Shown here: one piece after another, positions 12,667-23,450 of the stretch
Layout of the letters: every line of letters begins with the position of its first letter
Numbering within the stretch: the first letter of the stretch is position 1
Notes under the pieces: generated by a model
The model's database searches: none
Told to the model about the DNA's origin: nothing
What the model saw: the letters and a program-made list of their open reading frames with translations, nothing else
Program-made: the position numbers and the translations under genes
NCBI RefSeq assembly: GCF_963855985.1
Contig: NC_087090.1
Location: 13,328,501 to 13,392,500 of the forward strand
DNA from: Ostrinia nubilalis
Taxonomy: Eukaryota; Arthropoda; Insecta; Lepidoptera; Crambidae
Reading direction: 5' to 3'
DNA length: 64,000 bases

Positions 12667-14104
12667 GAACTCAATTAGAACACCTAAAACTAGAATACGT
12701 CGTATGGCTCGTAAGGTTGTGTATAAATGGCCATTCTTTTTAAGCATAGAAGTTTGAACTTTAGAACTAGGTAGGTTGCTTTATTATTGAATTAGGTTAG
12801 TAGCAGTATATCTACATTACTGATAATCTACATTAAATGAAATTTTATCCAGAAACAGACGGTAAAAACGAATAAAGAGAAACAGTTTTCTCAATAGTCA
12901 CACCAGATAATAAGCTCACGTGTCCTCACCAAACATCTCACCAGCGTGCAATTAGTGCAAACCCGCCATAACCGTTACATTTCAGCGCCATTAGCGGTGA
13001 GCACAGGTTGAACAAACTCCGCCGGCACTAAAATCGCCACTTTTAGTGCCGCACTAAACAAAGCTACGGCGGCGTCCGGTCGGCCACAAAGGCTCCACGC
13101 CACACTGACACGCTTTTTGCGTCGGCCGCTATCGCTCGATGACGTCCCAGTAGATCGATAAGAGGCTCCCACTCGACGGGAATGCTCCATTGTATTACTG
13201 ACACTACGCTGTCTGAGATGTGGAAAATCGTAGCCCTAAAATGTGCGATAACGTGTGACGTCAGCGTACAATGCTTGAGTGGCGGCTACGAGTGCTACGG
13301 TTAATTTGTACTGTTTTTGTAGGTATGTGACGTAGCTGTTTGTTCATGGCTTGTCTTATAAAATAGACAGTGTACTTAATGCCTGGAAATTGTGATTTAA
13401 TAGAGTAGGTATTAGCAAAAATAATATTGATACCTAGGTACTAAAAAAAATAAAGATGAAAAGTTTTTTTTAGATTAGAAAAACTGTCGATTCTGTCAAA
13501 GCTGATAGATATTCATATCAAATCATAAAAGCCTCAATTTTGGTTAGATTGATCGCAGGTTTTTCAACCCCTGGAGCAATACCCAATTTCAATTAAGTAC
13601 TAGAGCAATACCTAAAGTACCTGTATTCTAATTGACTTTACTTTAAGACATTCATTCATGCTTCCTTGTAGAATTAACATAAGCGTTACCAAATTAAATA
13701 CATGTCTACAAGGAAATGACATACAGTTTTCGTGAAAAACACCTGTAAAAAATCATTTTGGGACTCCCCGATCACTTCCCAGCACTGACCAATGAGGTAT
13801 TATTTTTTACATCGCCAAGCGGAGCGGTAACGTGCAAGTACGTGCGTGTCATATTTATGCCGTGGAATAATTACCATGAATTAGCGTGAAGAACGTGAGT
13901 CACATACGATCAGTATGCGACAGGCGGCTTGGACATCATCTTATTGGTCAATAAGGTGAGGACACACTTTGGCGGATGTGCCGAATGTTTCCAGCTTGTT
14001 GGGAACAAAGGATTTTCCGCATAATATTGGTATATATTCATTTAAAAATCTTGTATTTTTTACACTTTCTTCGGAGACGGATAATGAGTGTGGAACATTT
14101 TTGA
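12667..14104. other. Non-coding stretch with a CpG-rich island at 12950-13300
   Basis: The island at about 12950-13300 has high CpG, GCCGGCAC, GGCGGCGTCCGGTCGGCC and two TGACGTC (CRE-like) sites near 13140 and 13257. Reverse-strand stop density is low there (71 codons at 12975-13190), which I read as base composition. The remainder is AT-rich with no recognised feature. Confidence 0.35.
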
Positions 14105-14122
14105 GTGATTATTGAGTTTTTC

Positions 14123-14275
14123 CCCAATGATTTCCACAATAGTCGGTTAGTCGCGGCCTGCATCCAGCGCCTTCCTTTATGCACCTTTGTATTGTGGAAT
14201 TGTGGAAATCATTCGGGGAGGCCTAAATTCAGCAGTGGACGTCCTATTGCTGAAATGATGATGATGATTGAGTTT
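14123..14275 (+). mobile_element. Retroposon 3' end with GATG tail and a flanking inverted word
   Basis: Ends with GGGGAGGCCTAAATTCAGCA, then GTGGACGTCCTATTGCTGAA and a (ATG)n tail at 14262-14274. It is the same 3' consensus as the GAAC-tailed copies at 5710 and 9895, but with a different simple-repeat tail. The upstream part includes CGGCCTGCATCCAGCGCCTT, also typical of these lepidopteran repeats. AATGATTTCCACAAT at 14126-14141 recurs inverted at 14201-14215 and could fold into a stem-loop. Confidence 0.65.
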
Positions 14276-14279
14276 TGAG

Positions 14280-15508
14280 CTTTTTCGAGACTAAGCAAGT
14301 TCACTTAAATAAATTGATTATATCGTGTGGCATATGATATTGTTGAACTTTATCAAACATGATTATTTTTAGTAACTATAAATTAACATAAATACTTATC
14401 ACTTAATTGGAGAGTATTGGTCATTTTAGCTACATTAGACTTAATTGTTGTAACGCTCGCTCACGTCCCTTTGTCTTGAATTACATACAGCTAGTCAGTG
14501 GTCAGGTTTACGAACTGAAGCGACGACATTGTGCGGTGTTAGTAACGGTCATGCCGAAGCGAGTATTGTGCCCGCCAGGAAGAAAATATACCTTGAAGTG
14601 ATCGCCGGTCATGTCACTTTTTAGCAGAGCCTTGTTTTATGGGTTCATTTGTTTTTAATACCTACTAAGATATATTTATTTATCAATCATTTCAAGAATA
14701 GAATAGATTAGAAATCATTTGTTTGCGTAAGATACTATGACAAATTATATTTTTTTTTAAGATGCTTTTTTGTTCTTTAAGTCATTCTTATTAAAAAGAA
14801 ATAGCATATTGATAAAGACCGTCAATATACAAAGTTACGTGCTTTTCGGTTCTTCCGTTTTTCCGGGAAATGTACCTACCATTTTGCTTAGTGACAGTCT
14901 TCTTATCAATGTACGAAGTGCTTTTAGAGATTTCTTAAACATTTTCTTAGTTATAAAGGCTCGGTAACACAATACATGTAAATACCTACTAGCAGTGTGA
15001 CCACATCCTATATAATTAAAACAACGATGTTCAGATCACATCCATCACTGCATACAGCACTTAATTCATCCACTTAGCTTATCGTAATTGGCTTACCCCA
15101 ATTAGCAGACTCGATGTCCATACATTATATCCGTATTCCGTGCACCTCGGATTCCAATTCCTATTACTAGATGTTCGATGTATAACGATCTCTCAATTCT
15201 CGAGTAAACTCGATATCGATAGAAACTGACAGTATTGAAAACACTGTTGCTACTTCGGATTTTATTATAGCGCTAAATCAAAAGCGAAATTCCACCCGAT
15301 TCCAGAAATTTGGACGTAAAAAAAACTATTACTCAGTGCCGGATTAAGACTACTTGATGCCGTAAGCAAGAACTTGAAAAAGTTAAAGCACCAAGATGGC
15401 AATACTGATTAAAAGCAGATTATACATCCAATAGCATTTTATTTCTATTGGTGTGACGACGTAAGCCCAATCAGTTTTTGATTATAAATTGAAACAATAT
15501 TGAAATAA
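14280..15508. other. Non-coding stretch
   Basis: AT-rich DNA. The small frames at 14407-14601 and 14770-14967 have no recognisable features. No RNA gene or repeat boundary seen. Confidence 0.4.
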
Positions 15509-15518
15509 CTGAAAAATT

Positions 15519-16518
15519 GGTATCCTTCCGTTTGGCCAAATTACTTTTCGCCAAATTTCACTTCGCAAACAACTTATCGCCAAAGTTTCATTTCCCAAAT
15601 GAACTTTTAGCAACTGTACTTTTCGCAACTAATTCATTTGGTCAAATTATCATTTGGCAAAATTTTACTTGGCAAATGTTTATATAGCAAATGTTTTATT
15701 TTGCCAAATATTATATCCCAAATAATTTGTTTGGTCAAATTGACACTTCACATACTTACCCACCGTTACCCACAAATCAAAGCATAAGGCAGATGATCAT
15801 GGTTTTCACAAGAAATTTATGTAAAACAAAGAGATTGCAGAAAAAAAAGTAGGTATGGTTGCAGAAAGTAGGTATCGCAGAAAATAGTAGGTTAGGTTAG
15901 GTTAGAACAGTGACCTTTAACGCGCGAAGGCGAGCGAAGCGTGCCGCGGCAGCGGCCGCCGAGCGCTAGAATCACCTGTATTGCTTAATGAATCATTTGG
16001 AAATTTCGATAAAAAGAATGAAATATGAAAATTAATTTAGAACAAATTTTATATTATCTACCCACTAAACAAAATAATAACCACAAGCTAATTTGTAGTC
16101 CATTCTATGCGACAATCAAATTATTTTGTAAATAGTTTATCGTTAAATGATACTTTGAATAGAATAGAATAGAATAATTTTTATTTGAAAGAAAGACATA
16201 CAAGCAGGAAAAACATACATACACAATGAAGGAGATACACAAATTAATGTACAGATAGCTGCTTGAGCCCCTCTGACAAAAAGGCACCCGCTCAGCATAC
16301 ATCAAGACCGCGCCAAGGCTTGTCTCGAAACTGATTTTCAGCGGCTTTGCCAAACAATAATTTGCTAAACAATAATATTATGCCAAAAACGACATTTGCG
16401 AATTAAAAGTTTGCAATAAGTTGTTTTGCCAAATGAGAATTTGCCAAATGAAAATTTGCGAAACGTTGTTTGCGATGTGATAATTTGGGAAACGTTTTTT
16501 GGCCAAACATTAGTAATC
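15519..16518. mobile_element. 1000-bp foldback/MULE-like element with repetitive inverted ends
   Basis: A perfect 10-bp direct repeat, CTGAAAAATT, lies at 15509-15518 and 16519-16528, giving an element of exactly 1000 bp. Its termini are related inverted repeats (GG....GTTTGGCCAAA at both ends). The outer 230 bp on the left and about 160 bp on the right consist of degenerate units of about 20 bp built on TTTGCCAAAT / ATTTGGCAAA. Long internally repeated inverted ends with a 9-10-bp target duplication recall Foldback elements or Mutator-like non-autonomous elements. There is no transposase. The core holds GGTTAGGTTAGGTTAG and a GC-rich patch at 15920-15970. Confidence 0.65.
16158..16345 (-). 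mobile_element. LINE/SINE 3' end inserted in the foldback element
   Basis: Read on the reverse strand: CGCTGAAAATCAGTTTCGAG, then GCTGAGCGGGTGCCTTTTTG, and a tail of (CTATT)n (seen on + as AGAATAGAATAGAATAG at 16159-16175). A related copy with the same block order is at 17191-17333. This is a retroposon 3' end, reverse orientation, nested in the 1000-bp element. The precise target duplication cannot be fixed. Confidence 0.55.
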
Positions 16519-16528
16519 CTGAAAAATT

Positions 16529-17190
16529 ATATTATGTCTGTTACAATGGAGATGTTAGACAAGGTGTCTAAAAATTTGCAAGTCACCCTGACATAGAAGG
16601 TAGCTGGGCCTACCTACCCATTGTATAAGCCCAATATTTCCCAAGAAAGTTTCATGACTTTTGACATATTTGGACATAAATAGGGCTTGTTCGATGCGTC
16701 TTAGACCCATCTACATTTTGAGACACCCTGTACAACAAGATTCTATTCTACAGGCGACTGTACAGCATATCCATCGGGCCACTCCAGGAGATGAGTGACA
16801 CTATTGCTCAAAGCCTTGGGAGGGATCTCGAATTCACTCACGCACGGCCAGAGGGCGCGCTCGGCGGAGCACCAATACGATGTAATGTGATGGGGAAATA
16901 ATTTCCTAAAATGCATTGGATTGAGAAGGCAGGTGCCGGGTGATAGGGATGGGCAGCGCGAAAATCGAATGTCGTTTTGGGTGTACGATTAGTTGAGTTT
17001 GTAACGATTTATGTCGACTCGTTATTCAGTGGGAAATATTTTGTATTTCCCAATTCCATTCATAGTTTCATTTTTAGAACTTCATCTGGGGTATCGATTC
17101 AGAAAAATATATTTAGATTATTCGTTAGTCTAAATAGATAAGTCTTAAGGACTCAAGAATCTAATGACCACGTTTTGATTAGATAGGTAT
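16529..17190. other. Non-coding stretch
   Basis: Includes a small CpG-rich block near 16780-16880. No coding or RNA feature recognised. Confidence 0.4.
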
Positions 17191-17333
17191 TAATAAAGAA
17201 AGAAGAAATAAAATAACTTTATTTTGGCAACAAACTCAGGCAACAAAAAATGAACAAAGTTGCCAAAAAAGGTCACCCACTCAGTAACATCTTGACAGTG
17301 TAGCTGCCAAGACACTGATTTACAGTGGGTGCC
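17191..17333 (-). mobile_element. LINE/SINE 3' end, second copy
   Basis: Reverse-strand blocks: GGCACCCACTGTAAATCAGT, GTCTTGGCAGCTACACTGTC, GATGTTACTGAGTGGGTGAC, then TTTTTGGCAACTTTGTTC and an A/T-rich tail (complement of TAATAAAGAAAGAAGAAATA). It aligns in order with 16158-16345, so it belongs to the same retroposon family. I recognise these words from many lepidopteran sequences; the clade is not certain. Confidence 0.65.
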
Positions 17334-20300
17334 TTATATCGGTTTAATCGGATTAATTTATGTTCGATCGTAAACATTTGTGCTAATCACGATTTTGTCA
17401 ATCGAGTAATCGACTTCTAAGTAAGCACCGTATCGGCACTTCTCTGGCCAGTAGGTATACTGAGATTTGAGTAGTTTTCACAAAGATGTCAATTTAGTAT
17501 TATGGACACACGGACGAATTGGGACGAGTAAAAGGTCGACCTCGGCGCTCTATAGCTATTGAATAAATTAATTTTTGACTAAGTATTTTCTTTCCGTTTT
17601 GCTAAAGTTTTGCGATTTATTTAATATCAATTAACTATATTATCATTACAATTTCATTACCCGACTGAATTCAGCGCCTTCTGTAATTTATACATACCAA
17701 TACATAAAACATGTTTATAATTATGTATTGTCGTGCCGTATAATACATAGACACGCTACGTAGCGCAGTTACAGATGTGCCGTTCTTACGAGTAATTCCA
17801 TAAGATAGAAATTCTCAGTAATTTTCCCTAATATTCTCACAAAACAGAAACATTCCTAGAACATTCGCAATCCGGGCGATTGTTTCTATCGTATAGCTAT
17901 AGCCTGCCGTATTCGAGATTCGCACACGCTGCATGTCGTAAGATGGCCGCGGTTATTGGCCGGGGATATTGCAGCCCGGATCGGCTGCCAGTAATAGCGA
18001 AAACATCCCGGCTAAGGCGGTCTTGAGACGGCTGTCTCAGACAATGGCGCTTGAACCTTGTCTTGAGATTGATATCTCATGGATATTCACGAAACATGGC
18101 TGAAGAGCTTATTTAATTTTGAGCTTGTACGATAAGAGAGTAGGTAAACTATTTGTTTTTTTTTTGTTTGTTTTATCTACAACTTATCTAAGTAATTATG
18201 TTGAATTATTGCATAAAATATGCCTCAAATACGAAAAACCAGTTCGAATCTGAAATCCAACTTAGGATTTTAGTATATTTAGGTGCATAAAATTTTTATT
18301 CAGTTGTAACTAACTCAATTTTTATCAAATGTTTCAACAAAGGTATTCCGAATGGAATACTTTTATTCCTCTTTCGCTCATGCTCTACCAAGAATCATTA
18401 GACCCGTTACAATGTACGTACCCTTTGTACACACTGATTAATATCGCAATCCTCCACGTTCAACCATTCCCATTAGGAGTAGCTTTAAGCAAATGCGGAG
18501 GACTACATCTTTCATTGATTAAACACTCCGGACCCTTTCAAAGGGTTCCTAAATAATCAAACAAGCCACTCGAAAACTGCAATGACACATGTTACATTTC
18601 TACGTTGCGGTTGGACGATCAGTTGGCCGACTAATCGGTAGGATTGGAGTTTTGAGGAAATACATGACTACAATAAATCTCATTGGATTCAGATGTGGAA
18701 CGTATAAACTGAAACTACTAGAGATGTATACTTTTGAAACTGCAAACTGTGATTAATTAGGTCCTTAAAACAGCGACTAAATAATGCAAAAAGTAGCGGT
18801 CTGATTAACTCAACAAAACACATCTGAGTCCCCCAGCAGTGCACTCATGAAATGCATTATTCCAATAAGTACGCTGAAAGTACACGTTCGAAGGTAATTA
18901 CAAAACAAAACCTCCTCGAATGAAATGCAACAGGGAATTCTGAAAAATCTATAACTCATTTTCAATCGTCGGCGTCGACATCACTCGACACGCAAACTCT
19001 CGGACGCACGCAAAACGAACATTTTTCCGAACGGAACGCCCTCTCCACGCAAAACTCTATAAAAACGTCGAAAAAAAAAAAACAGTAACATGGCGTATAA
19101 TGACAGCTGGTCCACTTGAGAACAAAAGGGGAGAGCCGAGCCTCGTCGAGAAAAAAATACACGAAGAGCTAAAACAACTGCGTATACGACCGCCCGCGGA
19201 CGGTCGCTGCTCCGTCCTGCTAATAAATTTGCAATCGCGTTCGATTCAAAATGTTGACAGTCGCTCCGCTTACCCTACTCACGCCGACGAGTGGATGCGA
19301 TAGCTACTGTGCCGCAGCCGAGCATTTACCGCTTTCCTACTTCAGCCCACTGAAAATTAGGTGGCTGCGTTGAGAAAACTCGTTACGGATATTGCTATAC
19401 GTCTCGGGTAGAATAGCGCCGCATTCGAGTTTAAAATGCGAATAATAATCGCGCCATTCATAAAAATCCCGTGCGCGGAATGCAAGGAGAGGCCGTGTTT
19501 TACACGTTATAATTTTGTGCCGAAAGCCGGCCGGGAGCGGAGCAGGCAGTTGTTTTGTGCCGAGTGTAGGCTCGGTTCAAATGCCGCGCACGGACCATTA
19601 GTTGATGAGCGCACGTGCACGCCCGCCCTACGCCAGACGCCGCACCGCTCCGCCCGGAAAAGTAACAATTTTTAGCTAGAATATGAAAATGTTTTGTAGT
19701 TTTCTGCTAAAAAATATGTTTTACCGAAACTACAGTTTTCACGCACAATGAACTCCGTGAAAGAACTTTGACCATTTATGTTTAGAAAACTGAAACAATG
19801 TTGGATTATTTCGTGTAGACTGTGTTTGAGCAAAAATGTTGGCTACCACCGCGTGTTTGTGATTTCACGTGGAAAGTAGCGGGCGAAAAGTGGGTACCTA
19901 ATCTCGCAGATAAAACTTTATGCCGCTTCAACTTTTAAAAACCTTTCAGTGGCCGGTTTTTCATCTGAAACTGTTATGAACTTCGATTCGTTTTCCGCGG
20001 CACAAACGGTCCGGTATTGGCGGGAATACGTTCAATTCATTGAGTTGAGAGGCACTTGAATATTTTTACTGGCAACTTTTTAATTGAGTGATGTGAGTTA
20101 TAAAAAATAAATTACACATACAAAGTGAGTTATTGGCGGTCGAATTCATTTCGGTGTAGAATATTCCGTGAAAATTGTAGAGCTTTGTAAATAAAAACTA
20201 AACCACAGCCCCACGTGCTTATCATCTAATCGCCCCCATTTAATACGCGAATCATCCGAACTGTCAAACCTTTGATCTGAGGCTTCATCTAAAACGAGGG

Positions 20301-21974
20301 GAATATTCTTAAACCTCTCTTTCATTGATTCTAGATAGGTAACGCGCGTATGTGCTCCGTGTCATTCACCTTATAATCTACTTTAGAATTACTTTGCGTC
20401 TTTTTGGCGACGTAAAGTGAGATATTTATAAAGCTACATTTGTTTTTTAAGCACAAGTTTACCCAATATTTTGCGTTAAATTGAAAAGAAGCTAACGTGA
20501 AACACCTCGTAAAGATTTCTAAAAACTAAGGTTTCCACCCAAAAATATCAAACAACTTAACTAGCAGTAGAAATAATTACAGCCTTTCATCAACTATCGA
20601 GTGAGTCGTATCACATCCCTGTAATATGTGTTTTATATGAATTAATTCCTCGGCTCACGGCACCCGAAAGCGCTTTACTCACGGGCCAGATGGCGCGCGG
20701 ACAGATCAATTTGATGATTGCAAACCTACAGCGGACTTTTTGATGTCGTTAGGCTTCGCATCGAGCGTGTTTCTTTTTTGAAATGTAGAGCGAGTGGAGA
20801 ATACGCCCTTTTTGGTTTATTTTTGTAGTGAAATAGGAAGTAGTACACGTTGACTTAACGGTTTGATTTTATGGGTATTTTATTTTTAGAAGTAGAATTT
20901 ATTACCAAGCTATCTTAACTAGAAAAAAATATCTCTATAACTCTCTTATAATGATCTTAGCTCCTGCTGAAGACTCACTCCTGACGGTTTCTTAGCCTGG
21001 GTATTCATGTACAACGCTTACCATAGTTGCAGATTCGAATCCTGTAGTGAAAAAAGCTGAACTTGGAGTTTTCCCGACGAAAAAAAAATTGAGCTGCGTA
21101 GGGATTGTTAAAACAATGTATTCATTAATAATTTTATAAAATTTGTTAGCTAACTTTTTACAATTTAGCCAGTAATTGTTTGTAGTACAGATGTAATGTC
21201 ACCAGTACATTTTTGGCCGCCCCACGAGCGAGGAGATGGGGGAGATAGTGTCAGTGAGTGACGTCAGTAATAAGCGGTATCTCGCTTGTCTCCGACTCGC
21301 AGATTACGTCACGCATTGTTGATGGAAGAAAACATTCACGTGTCATTTTAGTGGGAATTTAAATGGAGGAGTATGAGGTTACATTTATCTACTTGGAAGT
21401 CAAGATACGTCTACATTATATTTTTTAAAGTTAGGGCAAATCTCATTAACTATGTTAAATGCTCATAATGTTTCTATTATATTCTTATCCGAAATAGGGG
21501 CTTATCAGCATAGTAATCTTACTGTGCAATTTTAAACTTATTAGCCTTAAGACTGTTAATTACTATTTAACTATGTATTACAAAATAAGATACATCTTCT
21601 CCCTCTTCGAATTATATGGTTTGAGCCAAAAATATCTTAGACTTATTATTGTTATTTAATGTACCTATTATACTTATGCTTTTAAGTTCGAATCCTGTAT
21701 GAGGACAGACATCATAGTGATGAAGACGAGTTATTATACCCAAGTGGTTGCAGTATCCACTTACCCTTAAAAAAGTTCCCCAATTGTCTTATTTCAAGCT
21801 TACTAAGTTCGAGACCAGGTGATAAGTGTAATTTTTATTTTTTAACTCGATCTTGATAAAGGTGCTCGAGAAAAATTCGGAACTAAAACCAAAATATCTT
21901 CAGAACTAAAAACAAAACACACTCACAACTTCGTTCGTTCCGAATTTGCTTACACGCATACACGTCTACTCGTA
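17334..21974. other. Non-coding stretch with a GC-rich island at 18960-19680
   Basis: No gene recognised. The island at 18960-19680 is GC/CpG-rich, with overlapping open frames on both strands (66 codons -, 67 and 79 codons +), CACGTGCACG near 19610 and CGGTCGCTGCTCCGTCCTGC near 19200. Stop-poor frames on both strands argue for composition rather than coding, and it is a candidate regulatory island. Another CpG patch is at 21215-21310, with TGACGTCAGTAA and GATTACGTCACGC (CRE-like sites). The rest is AT-rich. Confidence 0.35.
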
Positions 21975-21976
21975 TA

Positions 21977-23084
21977 CAGTGTGTCCGGGCATGTAGTGAT
22001 CAAACTTTAAGGGCGTAATCTATGGACAATTTTATCGGTGAAAATACTTTAAATTTGGGGCTTGACCCATTTCTCGCATATTTATAAGGATTTAAGTTTT
22101 TAATTTTAAGTTTTCACCTCTTCCTTCAAAAACAAGTGATAGCGTGGGTAGTTTAACATTAATAAGCAAAAATTGTATATCATGCGATAGCCAATAAAAT
22201 TATCTATTAGTAGAAGTAGAAAACAGATACAAGTTTCATCCATTTTAAGGGTGTAAGAATGGATTTAATTAGAAATAAACATAATTTTCTTCACATCTTT
22301 TTCAGTTATTTCCCAACACAAGAAAAACCAGGTCGTTAAGGTATGTTTTATTTGCATTTTATTATTAGTATTTGAGCTATTCTACAAAACGAATGTAAAT
22401 TTATTAGTCTACGTCTATTAGTTTCGACGTAATTGTTGAACAAAGATACCCCTTCCCAGCGGTTTCCATAGCGCACGCGACATGCGAAAATGCAATGCCT
22501 GAAAGAATCACACAACCTATTCCGATTACTATGGAAACCGCTGGGAATGGGTATCTCTGTTCAACAATTACGTCGAAACTAATAGACGTAGACTAATAAA
22601 TTTACATTCGTTTTGTAGAATAGCTCTAATACTAATCGTTCGTTCGTTCGTTCGTTCGTTTCAGCCAAATGACGTCCACTGCTGGACAAATACTAATAAT
22701 AAAATGCAAATAAAACATACCTTAACGACCTGGTTTTTCTTGTGTTGGGAAATAACTGAAAAAAATGTGAAAAAAATCATGTTTATTTCTAATTAAATCC
22801 ATTCTTACTCCCTTAAAATGTATGAAACTTGTGTCTGTTTTCTACTTCTACTAGTAGATAATTTTATTGGCTATCGCATGATAGAAAATATTTGCTTATT
22901 AATGTTAAGTTACCCACGCTATCACTTGTTTTTGAAGGAAGAGGTGAAAACTTAAAATTAAAAACTTAAATCCTTGTAAATATGCGAGAAATGGGTCAAG
23001 CCCCAAATTTAAAGTATTTTCACCGATAAAATTGTCCATAGATTACGCCCTTAAAGTTTGATCACTACATGCCCGGACACACTG
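21977..23084. mobile_element. 1.1-kb palindromic foldback element with TA target site
   Basis: The ends CAGTGTGTCCGGGCATGTAG and its complement are perfect inverted repeats flanked by TA (21975-21976 and 23085-23086), as for Tc1/mariner-type insertions. The left arm spans 21977-22471 and the right arm 22529-23084, leaving a 57-bp loop. The arms match almost base for base except for a 61-bp gain in the right arm (52-bp insert plus a 9-bp duplication). No transposase frame is present. Each arm carries a splice-like TTTTTCAG...AAGGTATGT pair. Confidence 0.85.
22637..22688 (-). mobile_element. 52-bp retroposon stub with 9-bp target duplication
   Basis: Inside the right arm of the palindrome, AATACTAAT appears twice (22628-22636 and 22689-22697), bracketing 52 bp that the left arm lacks. 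Reverse-strand content: TGTCCAGCAGTGGACGTCAT, TTGGCTGAAACG and a (AACG)n tail. The left arm therefore gives the exact empty site. This shows the CCAGCAGTGGACG family inserts with a simple-repeat tail, 5' truncation and a target duplication, that is, as a retroposon. Confidence 0.88.
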
Positions 23085-23395
23085 TATACCCCGCGTATTG
23101 TTGTGATGTCATAGCGGGGATTAATGCAAAGCACGTCGTCGCCTGATATCTGATCGTGGGCCGTGGGGGCTTGGACCTTGATACGCAGCTGTAGACAAGA
23201 ATATAGCTATAAGATTTATATGTACCTAGGCACGTAAATCTCAGAACGAATAGAATGGATGTACTAGCTTAACTGTTTTGCCTATCGTTTCATAGGAAGG
23301 TGGAAAAATCTTTGTAAATCTTACATTAATTTGACAAAATGTGATTTATAGACATCGTTAATTTGTAGAGATGTTTTAATTTTATATCTTGTTAA

Positions 23396-23450
23396 AAAAA
23401 TGGGGGAGGCCTCTGTCCGGCAGTACATGTTATTTAGCTGAAACGAACGA
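23396..23450 (+). mobile_element. Retroposon stub (CCAGCAGTGGACG family), copy 3
   Basis: Contains GGGGGAGGCCTCTGTCCGGC, then AGTACATGTTATTTAGCTGA and AACGAACG. It is the last 50-60 bp of the same retroposon 3' end on the + strand, diverged. A 63-codon reverse frame overlaps it and is not a gene. Confidence 0.6.

Noticed and set aside
15530..15760. Regularly spaced short repeats as a CRISPR-like array
   Set aside because: Units are degenerate, alternate in orientation and form part of transposon inverted ends in a eukaryotic genome.
15889..15905. AGGTTAGGTTAGGTTAG, resembling the insect telomere repeat TTAGG
   Set aside because: Only three units, inside the core of a DNA transposon; such GGTTAG runs are common in lepidopteran repeats and do not indicate a telomere.
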